A stretch of DNA of 64,000 nucleotides from Symsagittifera roscoffensis (lineage: Eukaryota > Xenacoelomorpha > Acoela > Convolutidae): the NCBI RefSeq assembly GCF_963678635.1, contig NC_087067.1, positions 54,614,233 through 54,678,232 of the forward strand, written 5' to 3'. The notes beneath the pieces were generated by a model. That model saw only the letters and a program-made list of their open reading frames with translations, did no database searches and was not told where the DNA came from. This document shows positions 1 to 11,626 of the stretch, piece by piece; within the stretch, counting starts at the first letter, position 1, and each line of letters opens with the position of its first letter. The position numbers were made by a program, and so were the translations under genes.

Positions 1-503
1 TTGGAAGAAGATCGAAATTCAGCTGAACCAGAGTGAACCTTCAATGGAAAGGTAGATAACTGAAGTCTCCCAATGGTTCGGACCCAAAACTAGATTCTCA
101 AGTTAAAACTCATTTCCTTTGATTGGAATTCATTGATAGAAAACTTCTCGAGTTATATTCAATTATATTTATGCTAGAGTTACTAATTAGCTTAATTACT
201 CTGATTCTCAAGTGTGCTGCTATGTGAGTCCTTAATTCGTGTTTTTTGCGATCGTGTATTTTGGGTATTTTGAGACCTAAGTATGGGGACGTTCTTATTT
301 TCTAGAGTGGGGGGGGGGGGTATTTTGGTAGTGGCCTTTAAGCTGTAACGTGTTCTAGTCTCATGTCGCAAGTGAACCGAGTTGGCTCCGACCGTTTTTG
401 AGGTAGAAAAACACAAGAGATAGTGTCCCTGACTCTTGAGCCAATGGTTATAGGGCCTATTTTTCTTAAGCCTCATATGTGACCGAAGTAGGCGACTGTT
501 ACA
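1..503 (+). repeat. Element A 5' LTR, right part
   Basis: The sequence ends in TGTTACA at 497-503 and is followed 11 nt later by a primer-site-like sequence, as expected for the right end of a 5' LTR. It aligns along most of its length with 43441-44066, which ends the same way. The left end lies outside the window, so LTR length and flanking duplication cannot be read. It includes a run of 12 G near 309-320. Confidence 0.7.
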
Positions 504-514
504 TAGTGTTTTTA

Positions 515-529
515 TGGCGCTCCTGGGTG
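515..529 (+). other. Primer-binding-site-like sequence, element A
   Basis: The sequence TGGCGCTCCTGGGTG begins with TGG, the complement of a tRNA CCA end, 11 nt after the LTR end. The identical 15 nt occur at 26880-26894 at the same place in element B. I could not assign the primer tRNA. Confidence 0.6.
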
Positions 530-1009
530 TTTTACGACATCATGACTACGGAGTCGAACCCACTTGACACAGCTCCGGGCTACATGCCCATTCTAGAGTA
601 CCGGTGGTACGGTTCAGCGGGAACGTGTAAACCTTCCGGTTGTACCGTGATAGGTTTTTAAGAAAACTCGAGAAAATTTCCTGGTACGCTCTCCGAACGA
701 GGCTTAGCTAACCGAGTAAGGGGGGGGGGGGGGTAACTAGGGGGACAGAAACACGAGCAAAAAGACAAAAAGCGAAACAAAAACAAGAAAAAATCATAGA
801 AAAAGGAACAAAAAACCATAAAACAAAAAAGACAGTGACTTTGACACCAGATTAGTTGGATCAAACCTTTATTTTAATTAAATAGTATACCCATACTGTT
901 TTATAAGACCGAGGGTTTCGATCAACCTAGCAATCTAATCCAGCAACCTCAAAAAGGTGCCCAAGTGGGGGGCGTTGTTAAGGGTTTTCAGATAGCTTGC
1001 AACTTAGCT

Positions 1010-1205
1010 GGACAACTAGGAGACTTGACTGGAAGAGGTGACCAGCCAAGTGGGAGAGTGGTTCACAAGGATTGAGCCGAACCACTAGGTGACTTGACTG
1101 GAAGAGGTGACCAGTCGCGTGGGTAAGTGGTTCACAAGGATTGAGCTGAACCGCTAGGAGACTTGACTGGAAGAGGTGACCAGCCAAATGGGAAGGTGGT
1201 GATGG
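1010..1205 (+). repeat. 69-bp tandem repeat, about 2.7 copies
   Basis: The segment GACTTGACTGGAAGAGGTGA starts at 1022, 1091 and 1160, a period of 69 bp, with a few differences between copies. It lies in the leader of element A. Confidence 0.85.
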
Positions 1206-1815
1206 TGTCAAGTGCAGTGCACGTCAAGGGGACAACCAGCACGGGATCGGTACAACAAGAGGAGGACGCACAGGGGTGTTCTCAAGTTGGACAAACGGTT
1301 ATCGTTAAAATCCACCTTACATTATAGGAAATAAGTGTAAAATTGGATAAGCGGAGCTCCATTGTTTTGAGGAAGTTTTTACTCAAGCAGGCCTGGAAAC
1401 AGGTCTCCGGTTTTCTCTCGAGAGGTTTAGCACTCGGCGCTTAAGGGAATTTTCGGCTTAAGAGGGGGGCTAAAGAGAGGGGAGGTTAGACGGGGGGCTG
1501 TTTAGGTTAAAGGTTGGTGGTTGTAAAGTGTAAAAAGGGGGGACACATTAGAGTAACTAATTGATCGGCATCGTCAATTTAGTTACATTAGACTCTTACA
1601 CGCGTCGGTTATAAGAAGCGGATATCCAAAAACTTAACATCGAATTAAGGTAGGTACCCTGGTCGGATCGGTAGGGGGGAACGGACATAGACAGTTTTTG
1701 TGATACCCCATAAGATCGCTAGCAGGGGGGAGGAGAACGCGTGGCAATCGGGTACCAGACGTTTTTTTTAGTAAAAATTACAAATTTTTACAAAAAAAAT
1801 TTTTTTCACTAAAAA

Positions 1816-2256
1816 AACAGGACAGTAGTCTTGGGACAGTAGTCTTGGGACACTAGTATTGAGACAGTAGTCTTGGGACAGTAGTCTTGGGACAGAACTC
1901 TTGGAGCAGTGCAGTCTTGGGACAGTGCAGTCTTGGGACAGTCTTGGGACGGTGCAGTCTTGGGACAGTTTTGGGCCAGAGCAGTCTTGGTACGGTCTTG
2001 GGACAGTACAGTCTTGGGACTGTACGGTATTGGGACACTGGTCTTGGGACAGTGGTCTTGGGAAAGTGGTCTTGAGACAGTGGTCTAGGGACAGTAGTCT
2101 TGGGACAGTGGTCTTGGGACAGTGGTCTTGGGACAGTGGTCTTGGGACAGTGGTCTTGGGACAGTGGTCTTGGGACAGTAGTCTTGGGACAGTAGTCTTG
2201 GGACAGTAGTCTTGGGACAGTAGTCTTGGGACAGTAGTCTTGGGACACTAGTCTTG
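1816..2256 (+). repeat. 14-bp minisatellite, array 1
   Basis: About 30 copies of the unit AGTCTTGGGACAGT, with variants in the first half (AGTGG for AGTAG, extra spacers) and near-identical units in the second half. Because 14 is not a multiple of 3 and the unit has no stop in several frames, it gives long spurious reading frames on both strands. Confidence 0.95.
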
Positions 2257-2606
2257 GGGTTTCAAAGGTTGACATCTTTCAGCTTTGAATTTTAGGTGGG
2301 TTCATCTCTCTGTTTTTTTTAAATAATTTTTCCTGTTTAAGTTTTTACGTTTTGGTGAGAATTTGTTATTGGTATTTGAACGAACAGGTGATCACAAGAT
2401 ACCTGCGAAAAAGTTGGGGTTTCAAATTGCCTGGAACAACCAAAGGGAGATAAATACAGGGGGTCAGTATTTGAAGCTTTTGGCCATTAAGATAGGGTTT
2501 TTGGGAAAATTTTTCTAGAATTCAAGTGGTGGTACACGGTACAGTGGTTCAAGAGTCCCCACAACGAAGAGGAAGAGATCCTACGATCCAGACACTTGGT
2601 GACAAG

Positions 2607-3190
2607 TCTTGGGATAGTACCGAAGAAGTCTTGGAGCAGTGCAGTTCTGGGACAGTCTTGTGACAGTGCAGTCTTGGGACAGTCTTGGGACGGTGCAGTC
2701 TTGGGACAGTGTTGGGCCAGAGCAGTCTTGTCTTGTTACGGTCTTGGAACAGTACAGTCTTGGGATGGTACGGTCCTGGGACACTGGTCCTGGGACAGTG
2801 GTCTTGGGACAGTGGTCTTGGGACAGTAGTCTTGGGACATTGGTCTTGGGACAGTGGTCTTGGGACATTGGTCTTGGGACAGTGGTCTTGGGACAGTAGT
2901 CTTGGGACAGTAGTCTTGGGACAGTAGTCTTGGGACAGTAGTCTTGGGACAGTAGTCTTGGGACAGTAGTCTTGGGACAATAATCTTGGGACACTAGTCT
3001 TGGGACAGTAGTCTTGGGACAGTAGTCTTGGGACAGTAGTCTTGGGACAGTAGTCTTGGGACAGTAGTCTTGGGACAGTAGTCTTGGGACAGTAGTCTTG
3101 GAACACTAGTCTTGGGACTGTAGTCTTGGGACAGTAGTCTTGGGACAGTATTCTTGGGGCAAGGGTCTTGGGACAGTGGTCTTGGGACAC
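2607..3190 (+). repeat. 14-bp minisatellite, array 2
   Basis: About 40 units of AGTCTTGGGACAGT. The left third is variable (units with CAGTG, CGGTG, spacers such as TCTTGTTACG); the right part is almost pure. It is duplicated as array 3. Confidence 0.95.
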
Positions 3191-3510
3191 TAACAAGAAA
3201 CACTGGGACAGCACCGAGTAGTCTTGGGACAGTAGAGAGAAAGCTTGAGACAGCACGAAGAAGTGGTGTGACGGTACTAAAGGGTCTTAAGACAGGTCAA
3301 AATAACTGAATCAAAAGCAATAGGACTAGTCGGAAGGTTAAATCGCGATAGGTCGGATACTGTTGGAATCACGAACTAGTAAAATTTTAATAAATCTTAT
3401 AAGGAATAAGAAAGTAATTTTTCTTTTTATTATCAAATTTTTTTTATATTCTTGGAATAGGATTTTGTAAATAGCAAAATTGTAAATAGAATTAATTGTA
3501 AATAAAAATC

Positions 3511-4020
3511 ATGAAACGGAGCAGGGTACCGGTAGCTGAAAAAAGATCAACAGAATCAAAGGCAAAATATAACTCGTCATTACGTAAAATGACATCGGTT
3601 GGCCCAAGAGTAACAAAGAAGAACTTTTCAGTTAGCATGGTCAACAAGAGGAGTAATAGAGAGAACAAGACAAAAGATGGCGCGGAAGGGAAACAAGCGG
3701 AACCCGCCAACGAGATTGACCTAGAAACACCAGACCAGAGTGTGGAAGAGGTGGAGGAGAAGACGACGGAGTCGACACCGATGCCGAATGCAGAGGAACC
3801 AAATCCAAGACACTGTGGAGGACACAACGGGCAACACGCCAGAAACGGTAAAGGACGAGTCTCAAGCAAAAAGAACGTCATTTACTGAAAGGCTGGCAAT
3901 GATGGTCGGGATGAAATCAAGAGACATAGTGACGGAGGAACCGAAAGCCGAGAAAGGCAAAACATTCGGAACAGTTTCCACGAAAACGACAGACACCAAC
4001 CAAGACGAACACCAACCAAG
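3511..4020 (+). pseudogene. Element A gag start, duplicated partial copy
   Basis: The first copy of the gag amino end, beginning MKRSRVPVAEKR, very basic and then rich in Glu, Pro and Thr. It belongs to the 1.72-kb duplication and joins leader sequence again at 4021. The second copy at 5235 continues into the rest of gag. Confidence 0.75.
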
Positions 4021-4330
4021 TGGGTTCATCTCTCTGTTTTTTTTTATAATTTTTCCTGTTTAAGTTTTTACGTTTTGGTGAGAATTTGTTATTGGTATTT
4101 GAACGAACAGGTGATCACAAGATACCTACGAAAAAGTTGGGGTTTCAAATTGCCTGGAACAACGAAAGGGAGATAAATACAGGGGGGTCAGTATTTGAAG
4201 CTTTTGGCCATTAAGATAGGGTTTTTGGGAAAACTTTTCTAGAGTTCAAGTGGTGGTACACGGTACAGTGGTTCAAGAGTCCCCACAACGAAGAGGAAGA
4301 GATCCTACGATCCAGACACTTGGTGACAAG

Positions 4331-4914
4331 TCTTGGGATAGTACCGAAGAAGTCTTGGAGCAGTGCAGTTCTGGGACAGTCTTGGGACAGTGCAGTCTTG
4401 GGACAGTCTTGGGACGGTGCAGTCTTGGGACAGTCTTGGGCCAGAGCAGTCTTGTCTTGTTACGGTCTTGGGACAGTACAGTCTTGGGATGGTACGGTCC
4501 TGGGACACTGGTCCTGGGACAGTGGTCTTGGGACAGTGGTCTTGGGACAGTAGTCTTGGGACATTGGTCTTGGGACAGTGGTCTTGGGACATTGGTCTTG
4601 GGACAGTGGTCTTGGGACAGTAGTCTTGGGACAGTAGTCTTGGGACAGTAGTCTTGGGACAGTAGTCTTGGGACAGTAGTCTTGGGACAGTAGTCTTGGG
4701 ACAATAATCTTGGGACACTAGTCTTGGGACAGTAGTCTTGGGACAGTAGTCTTGGGACAGTAGTCTTGGGACAGTAGTCTTGGGACAGTAGTCTTGGGAC
4801 AGTAGTCTTGGGACAGTAGTCTTGGAACACTAGTCTTGGGACAGTAGTCTTGGGACAGTAGTCTTGGGACAGTAGTCTTGGGGCAAGGGTCTTGGGACAG
4901 TGGTCTTGGGACAC
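4331..4914 (+). repeat. 14-bp minisatellite, array 3
   Basis: Copy of array 2 at an offset of 1724 bp, with the same order of variant units. This shows it arose by duplication of the whole block rather than by independent array growth. Confidence 0.95.
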
Positions 4915-5234
4915 TAACAAGAAACACTGGGACAGCACCGAGTAGTCTTGGGACAGTAGAGAGAAAGCTTGAGACAGCACGAAGAAGTGGTGTGACGGTA
5001 CTAAAGGGTCTTAAGACAGGTCAAAATAACTGAATCAAAAGCAATAGGACTAGTCGGAAGGTTAAATCGCGATAGGTCGGATACTGTTGGAATCACGAAC
5101 TAGTAAAATTTTAATAAATCTTATAAGGAATAAGAAAGTAATTTTTCTTTTTATTATCAAATTTTTTTAATATTCTTGGAATAGGATTTTGTAAATAGCA
5201 AAATTGTAAATAGAATTAATTGTAAATAAAAATC

Positions 5235-6511
5235 ATGAAACGGAGCAGGGTACCGGTAGCTGAAAAAAGATCAACAGAATCAAAGGCAAAATATAACTCG
5301 TCATTACGTAAAATGACATCGGTTGGCCCAAGAGTAACAAAGAAGAACTTTTCAGTTAGCATGGTCAACAAGAGGAGTAATAGAGAGAACAAGACAAAAG
5401 ATGGCGCGGAAGGGAAACAAGCGGAACCCGCCAACGAGATTGACCTAGAAACACCAGACCAGAGTGTGGAAGAGGTGGAGGAGAAGACGACGGAGTCGAC
5501 ACCGATGCCGAATGCAGAGGAACCAAATCCAAGACACTGTGGATGACACAACGGGCAACACGCCAGACGGTAAAGGACGAGTCTCAAGCAAAAAGAACGT
5601 CATTTACTGAAAGGCTGGCAATGATGGTCGGGATGAAATCAAGAGACATAGTGACGGAGGAACCGAAAGCCGAGAAAGGCAAAACATTCGGAACAGTTTC
5701 CACGAAAACGACAGACACCAACCAAGACGAAGACCAGGTCCGACCGGGAGCAGCAGCCAACAACAGGGCAACAGCTGACCATGAAACAACAACTTCTCTC
5801 GATCTGGGCGATCTGATGGCGAAGCTAGATCAGATCGACAAGAGACTAAAGCACAGCGAGGAGGATAGAGAGGCGATAAAGAAAGAATTAAGATACAACA
5901 AACATTTGAACAACTATTTCAATCTGGAGAAAGCGACAGAGGAAAAGCTTCAGCAGATGTCAGACAAGGTAGATGCTACTGATGGAGAGCGAGGCAAGAA
6001 CATCAAAAAAGACATGCAAGAGATGAAGCAACGGTATGACGCAGTGAACAGCCAGTTGGGGAGTCTGGAAACGAGAATGGACACAATGAAAAGGGACCAG
6101 GCTGAGAGCTCATGCGCAATACAGGCAAAACTAGACGCCATCTTCAGAAACTCTACGTCACAGGACAGGCCGGCAGCGGACCGAACGCAAGGCAACAGAG
6201 TTGACTTCGTGGAACCACAACGGAGCAAACGGCAATCAACACCGTTACCATTACCCCGGGATGCCGCGAGCACAGCACCAGGGGGGGCCAAAGCAATTAT
6301 GAAAAGTGGAACAGCAAATACGACGAGTGGTCCAGGGGATTCCACGACTCACAATAACGTGAGACCGGATGCCATGACGTGGGCAAGCACCTGGGAAATG
6401 ATGAACAAGACACTGGAAGCCTTCGCCTCAAGGAACACCGACTCGAGTGACAGAGGAGGTAACAAATCCAGGAAAACTTTCAAAAAACCGAAAGAATTCA
6501 TTCAAGGATGA
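5235..6511 (+). pseudogene. Element A gag, amino-terminal part
   Basis: Encodes the leading part of the structural (capsid-type) protein. A basic amino end beginning MKRSRVPV is followed by an acidic, Pro/Thr-rich stretch. Next comes a probable coiled coil (around LMAKLDQIDKRLKHSEEDRE and the following 100 residues), then a Ser/Thr/Gly-rich linker. The corresponding protein of element B has the same layout but low sequence identity. Capsid and zinc-knuckle segments follow in the next feature. Fossil; part of a broken element. Confidence 0.7.
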
Positions 6512-8675
6512 TTCAGATGGATGCATTGATACTTGGGTAGAAGTCATGAGATTACACTTGGAACAAGACAACTTGAACGATGAGAGACAAGCATGCATTG
6601 CGATACTAGGAAACTTAGAAGGCACGGCGTTGAAATGCGTGATTGCGAAGAAGGAAGAGGAACGCGGCACTGCGGATAAAATCTTCGAGATATTGTTGAA
6701 TCGATTCGGGTCAGGCATGAAGGGTCATCAAGCGATGATGCGATTTGAAACGAGAAGGCAAAGGGACGATGAATCGATTGATCGGTTCCTAGATGATCTT
6801 GAGAGCTTGAGACGAAGAAGTGATCCTGAAGAGTCAACAAACAGAAGAAACTTTAGCATCGCCTCAAAGTTCATTGATGGGGTAAAAAGTGATGACTTGA
6901 GAACATTGTTAGCAACGTACTATACATTGTCGAAAGACAATGCACCGACTCCAGAAGAGATGAGACAGAAGTCAAGGGAGTACATGCTAATGAAGCCCAA
7001 GAATTACACATATTCGGATAACAGGAACATGCAAGGGGGGAGCCAACCACAAAGGTCGCCATGGTACAAGCCTAGAGATGACATGGACAAACGTAGATCA
7101 TGCGCGAACTGCGGGTCAGCTGATCATCACGTGGCGGATTGCACAACATACAAGCAGGGTATGAAGAGTCTGGGATACGCACCAGATGAGGAAGATATGA
7201 GCCAGATGGAAGAAAACGAGTACTATAGTGGCTTAATCATCAAACTAGGTGCAAGATGCTTCTTCTGCAATCAGGAGGGGCACTTCAGGATGGACTGTCC
7301 TTTGTTTTGGGATGCAGTCAAGAACCAGAGTCACCCCAAACATAAATTGGCGCTAGCGGCGGTGCAGAATCAGAGAAATAGACAAACCGAGTTTGAAACA
7401 AAAAACTTGGAAGCACCGAGTACGGAACTGCCAACGAAGACAGTGAAGGCGGTAACGCAAGTTAATAGTGCGATAGAGGCCACGGCCAGGAACGCCCTAG
7501 AGATAAATTATGAGAAAGCGGCGTCAGAAGCGATCAACAAGGTGACACAAGACCTAGCGACGAAGGAAATTGAGCAACGGTTGAAGCAAGAGATCGACAG
7601 ACAGAAATTGAATGAGATGTTAAGTTGCTCGGTGCCAGTGCCGGAAGCTGTAGCAGGGTCGACAGAGAGTGGAAATTGCAACACTCTGAAAATGGTGATG
7701 GGAAAGCCATTTGGCATAACGAAAATCGGAGCCAGGATAATGTCGATAATCACTGTAGGTGGCCATGAAGTGACAAGGAACTTAAGCGAACCCAGCGGCC
7801 AGACAATAATGCACATCGACGTATACGCAGATTACTTGAGTGCGATAAGCCCACAGACGACTTCTAGAGCCTTGAGGGTGCTACTCACGAGAGGTGTCAG
7901 CAAGTCGGTCCGCGTGGACAACAGATATACAGAAGCTTATGGTCCGCATGAGGTGATGTTGAATATAGCTGGGATAAACATCTACACGAAAACAATGATA
8001 ACCTGTGATGAAGATCTAGTGGGGCAGATCTACGTGGGCAAAGAAGAACTAAAGGTGAGATCGATTGGACACTGTGCCATGCTGGAAGAAGATGCAATGC
8101 ACATCAGAACAGAGGCAGACGTATCAGCACATGTGCTCGACATAAGTGGCAAGAAGACTCAGTTGCGTGGGTTACTCGATACTGGAGCGGTCTTGAGAGT
8201 GATACCAATCGAAATTTGGGAGCGGATGGGCTCCAACAAAGATGACTTGATAGACTCGAGAATACGGTTGTCAGCAGGTAAGAAAGGGGCGCTGCGGGTG
8301 CTAGGCAGAACACCAATAATAGCCCTAAATCTGGGGGAACGCAATCTGTGGATGAGCTTTCTTGTGGTAGAAAACCTAGATGAGTCTGACCAGTTCATTT
8401 TAGGCAGGGACTTCATCAAGAAATTCGACGTAACAATGGATTTAAACAATGCGATGTTCAGGATAAGGAACCCGGATAGAAGGTACGTAATTAAACCGGT
8501 AAATTTATTAATAGCGAATGAAAACAAAGCACCGGTATTCTTGAGTAGGAGGGTGAGGCTAAAGGCGAACGAAGCGACAATCGTAGGCTTGCAAATGAAA
8601 AATTACAATGAACTAAGTGACAACAAGCAAGTATGCATCGTCCCGAATCCTAATAGTCAAAGTGCTGTGTTTTAG
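6447..8675 (+). pseudogene. Element A capsid, zinc knuckles and protease, copy 1
   Basis: Reads through a retrotransposon-gag-like helical domain (around VEVMRLHLEQDNLNDERQ). Two CCHC zinc knuckles follow (CANCGSADHHVADC near 7100 and CFFCNQEGHFRMDC near 7257), then a spacer. A retropepsin-like aspartic protease has its active-site motif LLDTGAV near 8170 and the strand ILGRDF near 8398. Zinc knuckles bind the RNA genome; the protease cleaves the polyprotein. Element B has the same order at about three-quarters identity or less. Confidence 0.85.
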
Positions 8676-9299
8676 GAAGATCCTTCTCGATAACCACGAG
8701 CGGTCTCTGCGTCAGTGCCTTGTTGAATACTCTTGTTATACCCATCACGATACAGAGGGGGAGGAAGCTGGGATATGCTTTACCCGTTAAAACTCGATAT
8801 GAAATGACTGAAAATTCAAAACACAATGAAGTTGTTGGTTGTCCCATTCATAGGGACAAAATTTGTATCTCTAGACGATTGAAGAAAATAAAAATTTCAT
8901 CAGGTCTTGTGAAATCACTTAAGTCAGAGACAGACGATGGGCTATCGAGCTGTTCGAAATTTCCGGAACGGCCCACACTAGATGAAATCAGAGTGATAAA
9001 CCGGTCCTGCCGGAGATCGAACATTTGAGGGGCAAGTTGACGGACTAACAGCTCGAAGCCATCAAGGACGTACTAGAGCGGAACGAGGAAGTTTTTTCGA
9101 GACATGAGGCAGATATCGGGTGTTGTCATTCTGTTGAGCATGAAATAGAATTTGAAGAGAGTGCGGTACCACACAGGGAGGGGGCGAGGCGCATGACCCC
9201 TCACAAATCAGAGGCATGTAGAAAGAAATAGAGACATTACTAGAGTAAGACATGATAGAACCATCCAAGTCACCGTGGGCATGTGGAGTAGTGATGGCC

Positions 9300-10560
9300 A
9301 AAAAGAAAGGCGACTAATTGAGGTTTTGCTGTGACTTTCGGTATCTGAACTCCGTCACGGTGAAGGATGCCTATCCCATACCTAGGATTGACGAGAGCCT
9401 CTCGAAGTTAGGTGACGCAAAATTTTTTACAACTCTTGATTTAGGTTCGGCATTCTGGCAGGTCCCGCTGAGGAAGCAAGACAGGGACAAAACAGGGTTC
9501 GCTTGCGAGTTGGGGCTGTTTCAATGGAAACGGATGCCGTTTGGTCTTTGCAATGCCACAGCCACGTTTCAACGGTTGATGGCACATGCGCTTATAGGTG
9601 TGACAAAGAAGTACGGCAATCTGGTGATGTGCTATGTGGATGACGTCGTAATAGCGACGCCCACACTAGAATACCACATCGAGCGACTGGAAGAGGTGTT
9701 TGCATGTATGAAGAGGTCGGGGCTAAAGTGTAAACCGTCAAAGTGCGAGATACTCAAGGATTCGATAAAATACTTGGGCAGAATGGTGGACAGGCACGGC
9801 ATCAGACCGGATCCAGATGCAATGGAAGCAGTTCTAACTTGGAAATCGCCAAAAACGGAACACCAGTTGATGAGCTTCCTGGGTTTTGCGAACTACTACA
9901 GGGAATTCATCAAGGGCTATGCGGACAAGGTATACCCGATGCAACATTTAATGAGACACAAAGGCAAAAAGTTCACATGGATCAACGCAGCAGAAGAATC
10001 ATTCCAGAGAATAAAGAAAGAGTTGTGCGAGGCACCGGTGTTAGGGATGCCAACGGAAAAAGTGATGTACGTGTTGGATACGGACGCGCCGGTAGTCGCG
10101 ATTTCTGGAATTCTCCATCAAGAACAAGAATGGAACGGGAAGACAGTCTTAAGACCGATAGCATACGGGAGCAAAGTCTTGAGTGATACAGAAATGAAGT
10201 ACGGGGCGCCGAAAGCAGAGATGTTCGTGGTGGTTACTTTTGTGGAGAAAAACAGAGCATACTTAGGCAGTGAGCCATTTAAGCTGCGGGTCGACAACAG
10301 GGCACTCAGCTGGCTAAAGACGTACTCGATGGACCAGAGCTACATTGGGAGATGGATAGTTCGCTTGGATGGGTACAACATGATGATTGAGCATAGAACA
10401 AGGGACAAACATCAGAATGCCGATAGCTTGAGTAAAAAGACGGAATTCTACGAAAGACAGGAACAGAGGGAGGCGGACAGGCCCGAAATTAAAGATGGCT
10501 TCTCCTTCATGGACAAAGAAACGTATGACAGTCTTCCACTCACGAGACGGCTAGACAAGT
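9300..10560 (+). pseudogene. Element A reverse transcriptase and RNase H, copy 1
   Basis: The RT shows FCCDFRYLN, TLDLGSAFWQVPL, the fingers/palm motif FGLCNATATFQ and the catalytic YVDD near 9633, then the connection segment LGFANYYREFI. RNase H follows, from about VLDTDAPVVAISG to LRVDNRALSWL and DKHQNADSLSK. Together they copy the RNA genome into DNA and remove the template. This part is repeated at 14.5 kb. Confidence 0.9.
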
Positions 10561-11626
10561 CAGGTAAACTGATAGAAGATCATCCCGAATTACCAGAAGA
10601 GCCTCCAAAGAAAACAATCTTGAAGAAGAGCCGAGGGATGCCGATAGAGATTATGCTCAAATCGAAAATTGTGAGAGAGACGCTCAAAGCAAAAGGCTAT
10701 GATCTCAACCGGGTGGAAACGGGAGATACTCAGGTAGATGAAGACTTGTGGAGATTACTTGCAGATGATAAACCCGTGAACGTAGGAAAGGGTAGGGAGG
10801 AACATGAAGTCACGATACTGCGAAGGAGTGAAACAGTTGGCAATGCAGACTCTCTAAGAGGAAGCGTTACTGATTCCACAGAAGTCGTGCGGTCACTGGT
10901 TGACAAAATCCCTGATAACATACTTGAGCAGACTCAGGTTAGGAAGAAGAAAGTGGCGCTTAAGGAAGAAGCTGAACACCTGGGACTAGGTCAAGAGTGT
11001 CCACGGAGGAAGAAGAAACCGGAGAAGAGAAATTGTCCGGGGAGCGTGAAGCATGGGATGAAGATTCGGAAAAGAGCAGCGATAATCAGGATAGTCTATG
11101 CATGATACTGGCAGAGGAGAAGATGAGACACCGCGACAGGGAGCTACAAACAGATCCCTCCTCAGGAACGTACAACTGGGATGAACAAAAAGTACAAGGA
11201 GGTGAAGAACTTGAGAAAATTGCGGTATCGAGGAAACTATTCAGGGAACTATCATGCAACTCAAATGTCAGAACAAATCTGGTGCCAGAAGATGATATGA
11301 GGATCATGAAGAGGATAATATGCGTAAAGCTGAAGGATGACATCGACAAGGGCAGCGGACCGAACGCAAGGCAACAGAGTTGACTTCGTGGAACCACAAC
11401 GGAGCAAACGGCAATCAACACCGTTACCATTACCCCGGGATGCCGCGAGCACAGCACCAGGGGGGGGCCAAAGCAATTATGAAAAGTGGAACAGCAAATA
11501 CGACGAGTGGTCCAGGGGATTCCACGACTCACAATAACGTGAGACCGGATGCCATGACGTGGGCAAGCACCTGGGAAATGATGAACAAGACACTGGAAGC
11601 CTTCGCCTCAAGGAACACCGACTCGA

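Larger units (their letters stand above)
530..3510 (+). other. Element A untranslated leader, first part
   Basis: No protein gene is supported here. The first 200 nt resemble the start of the element B leader. Further on are a run of about 14 G at 720-733, a 69-bp tandem repeat, a 14-bp minisatellite and the first copy of the 1.72-kb duplication. Open reading frames seen here come from the minisatellite or from low complexity. Confidence 0.7.
2297..5738 (+). repeat. 1.72-kb tandem duplication (two copies)
   Basis: Positions 2297-4020 and 4021 to about 5735 are the same sequence at an offset of 1724 bp, with few differences. Each copy holds leader sequence, one 14-bp minisatellite array and the start of gag. 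The junction at 4020/4021 joins gag sequence straight back to leader sequence. No LTR lies between the copies, so this is an internal duplication, not two insertions. Confidence 0.95.

Noticed and set aside
1816-2256. CRISPR-like direct repeats
   Set aside because: Units are contiguous with no spacers, and the setting is an animal retroelement leader.
2549-3256. A 235-residue minus-strand reading frame with a repeated Pro/Gln/Leu-rich 14-residue unit, and its copy at 4273-4980
   Set aside because: It is the translation of the 14-bp minisatellite (14 codons per three units); several frames on both strands are open for the same reason.
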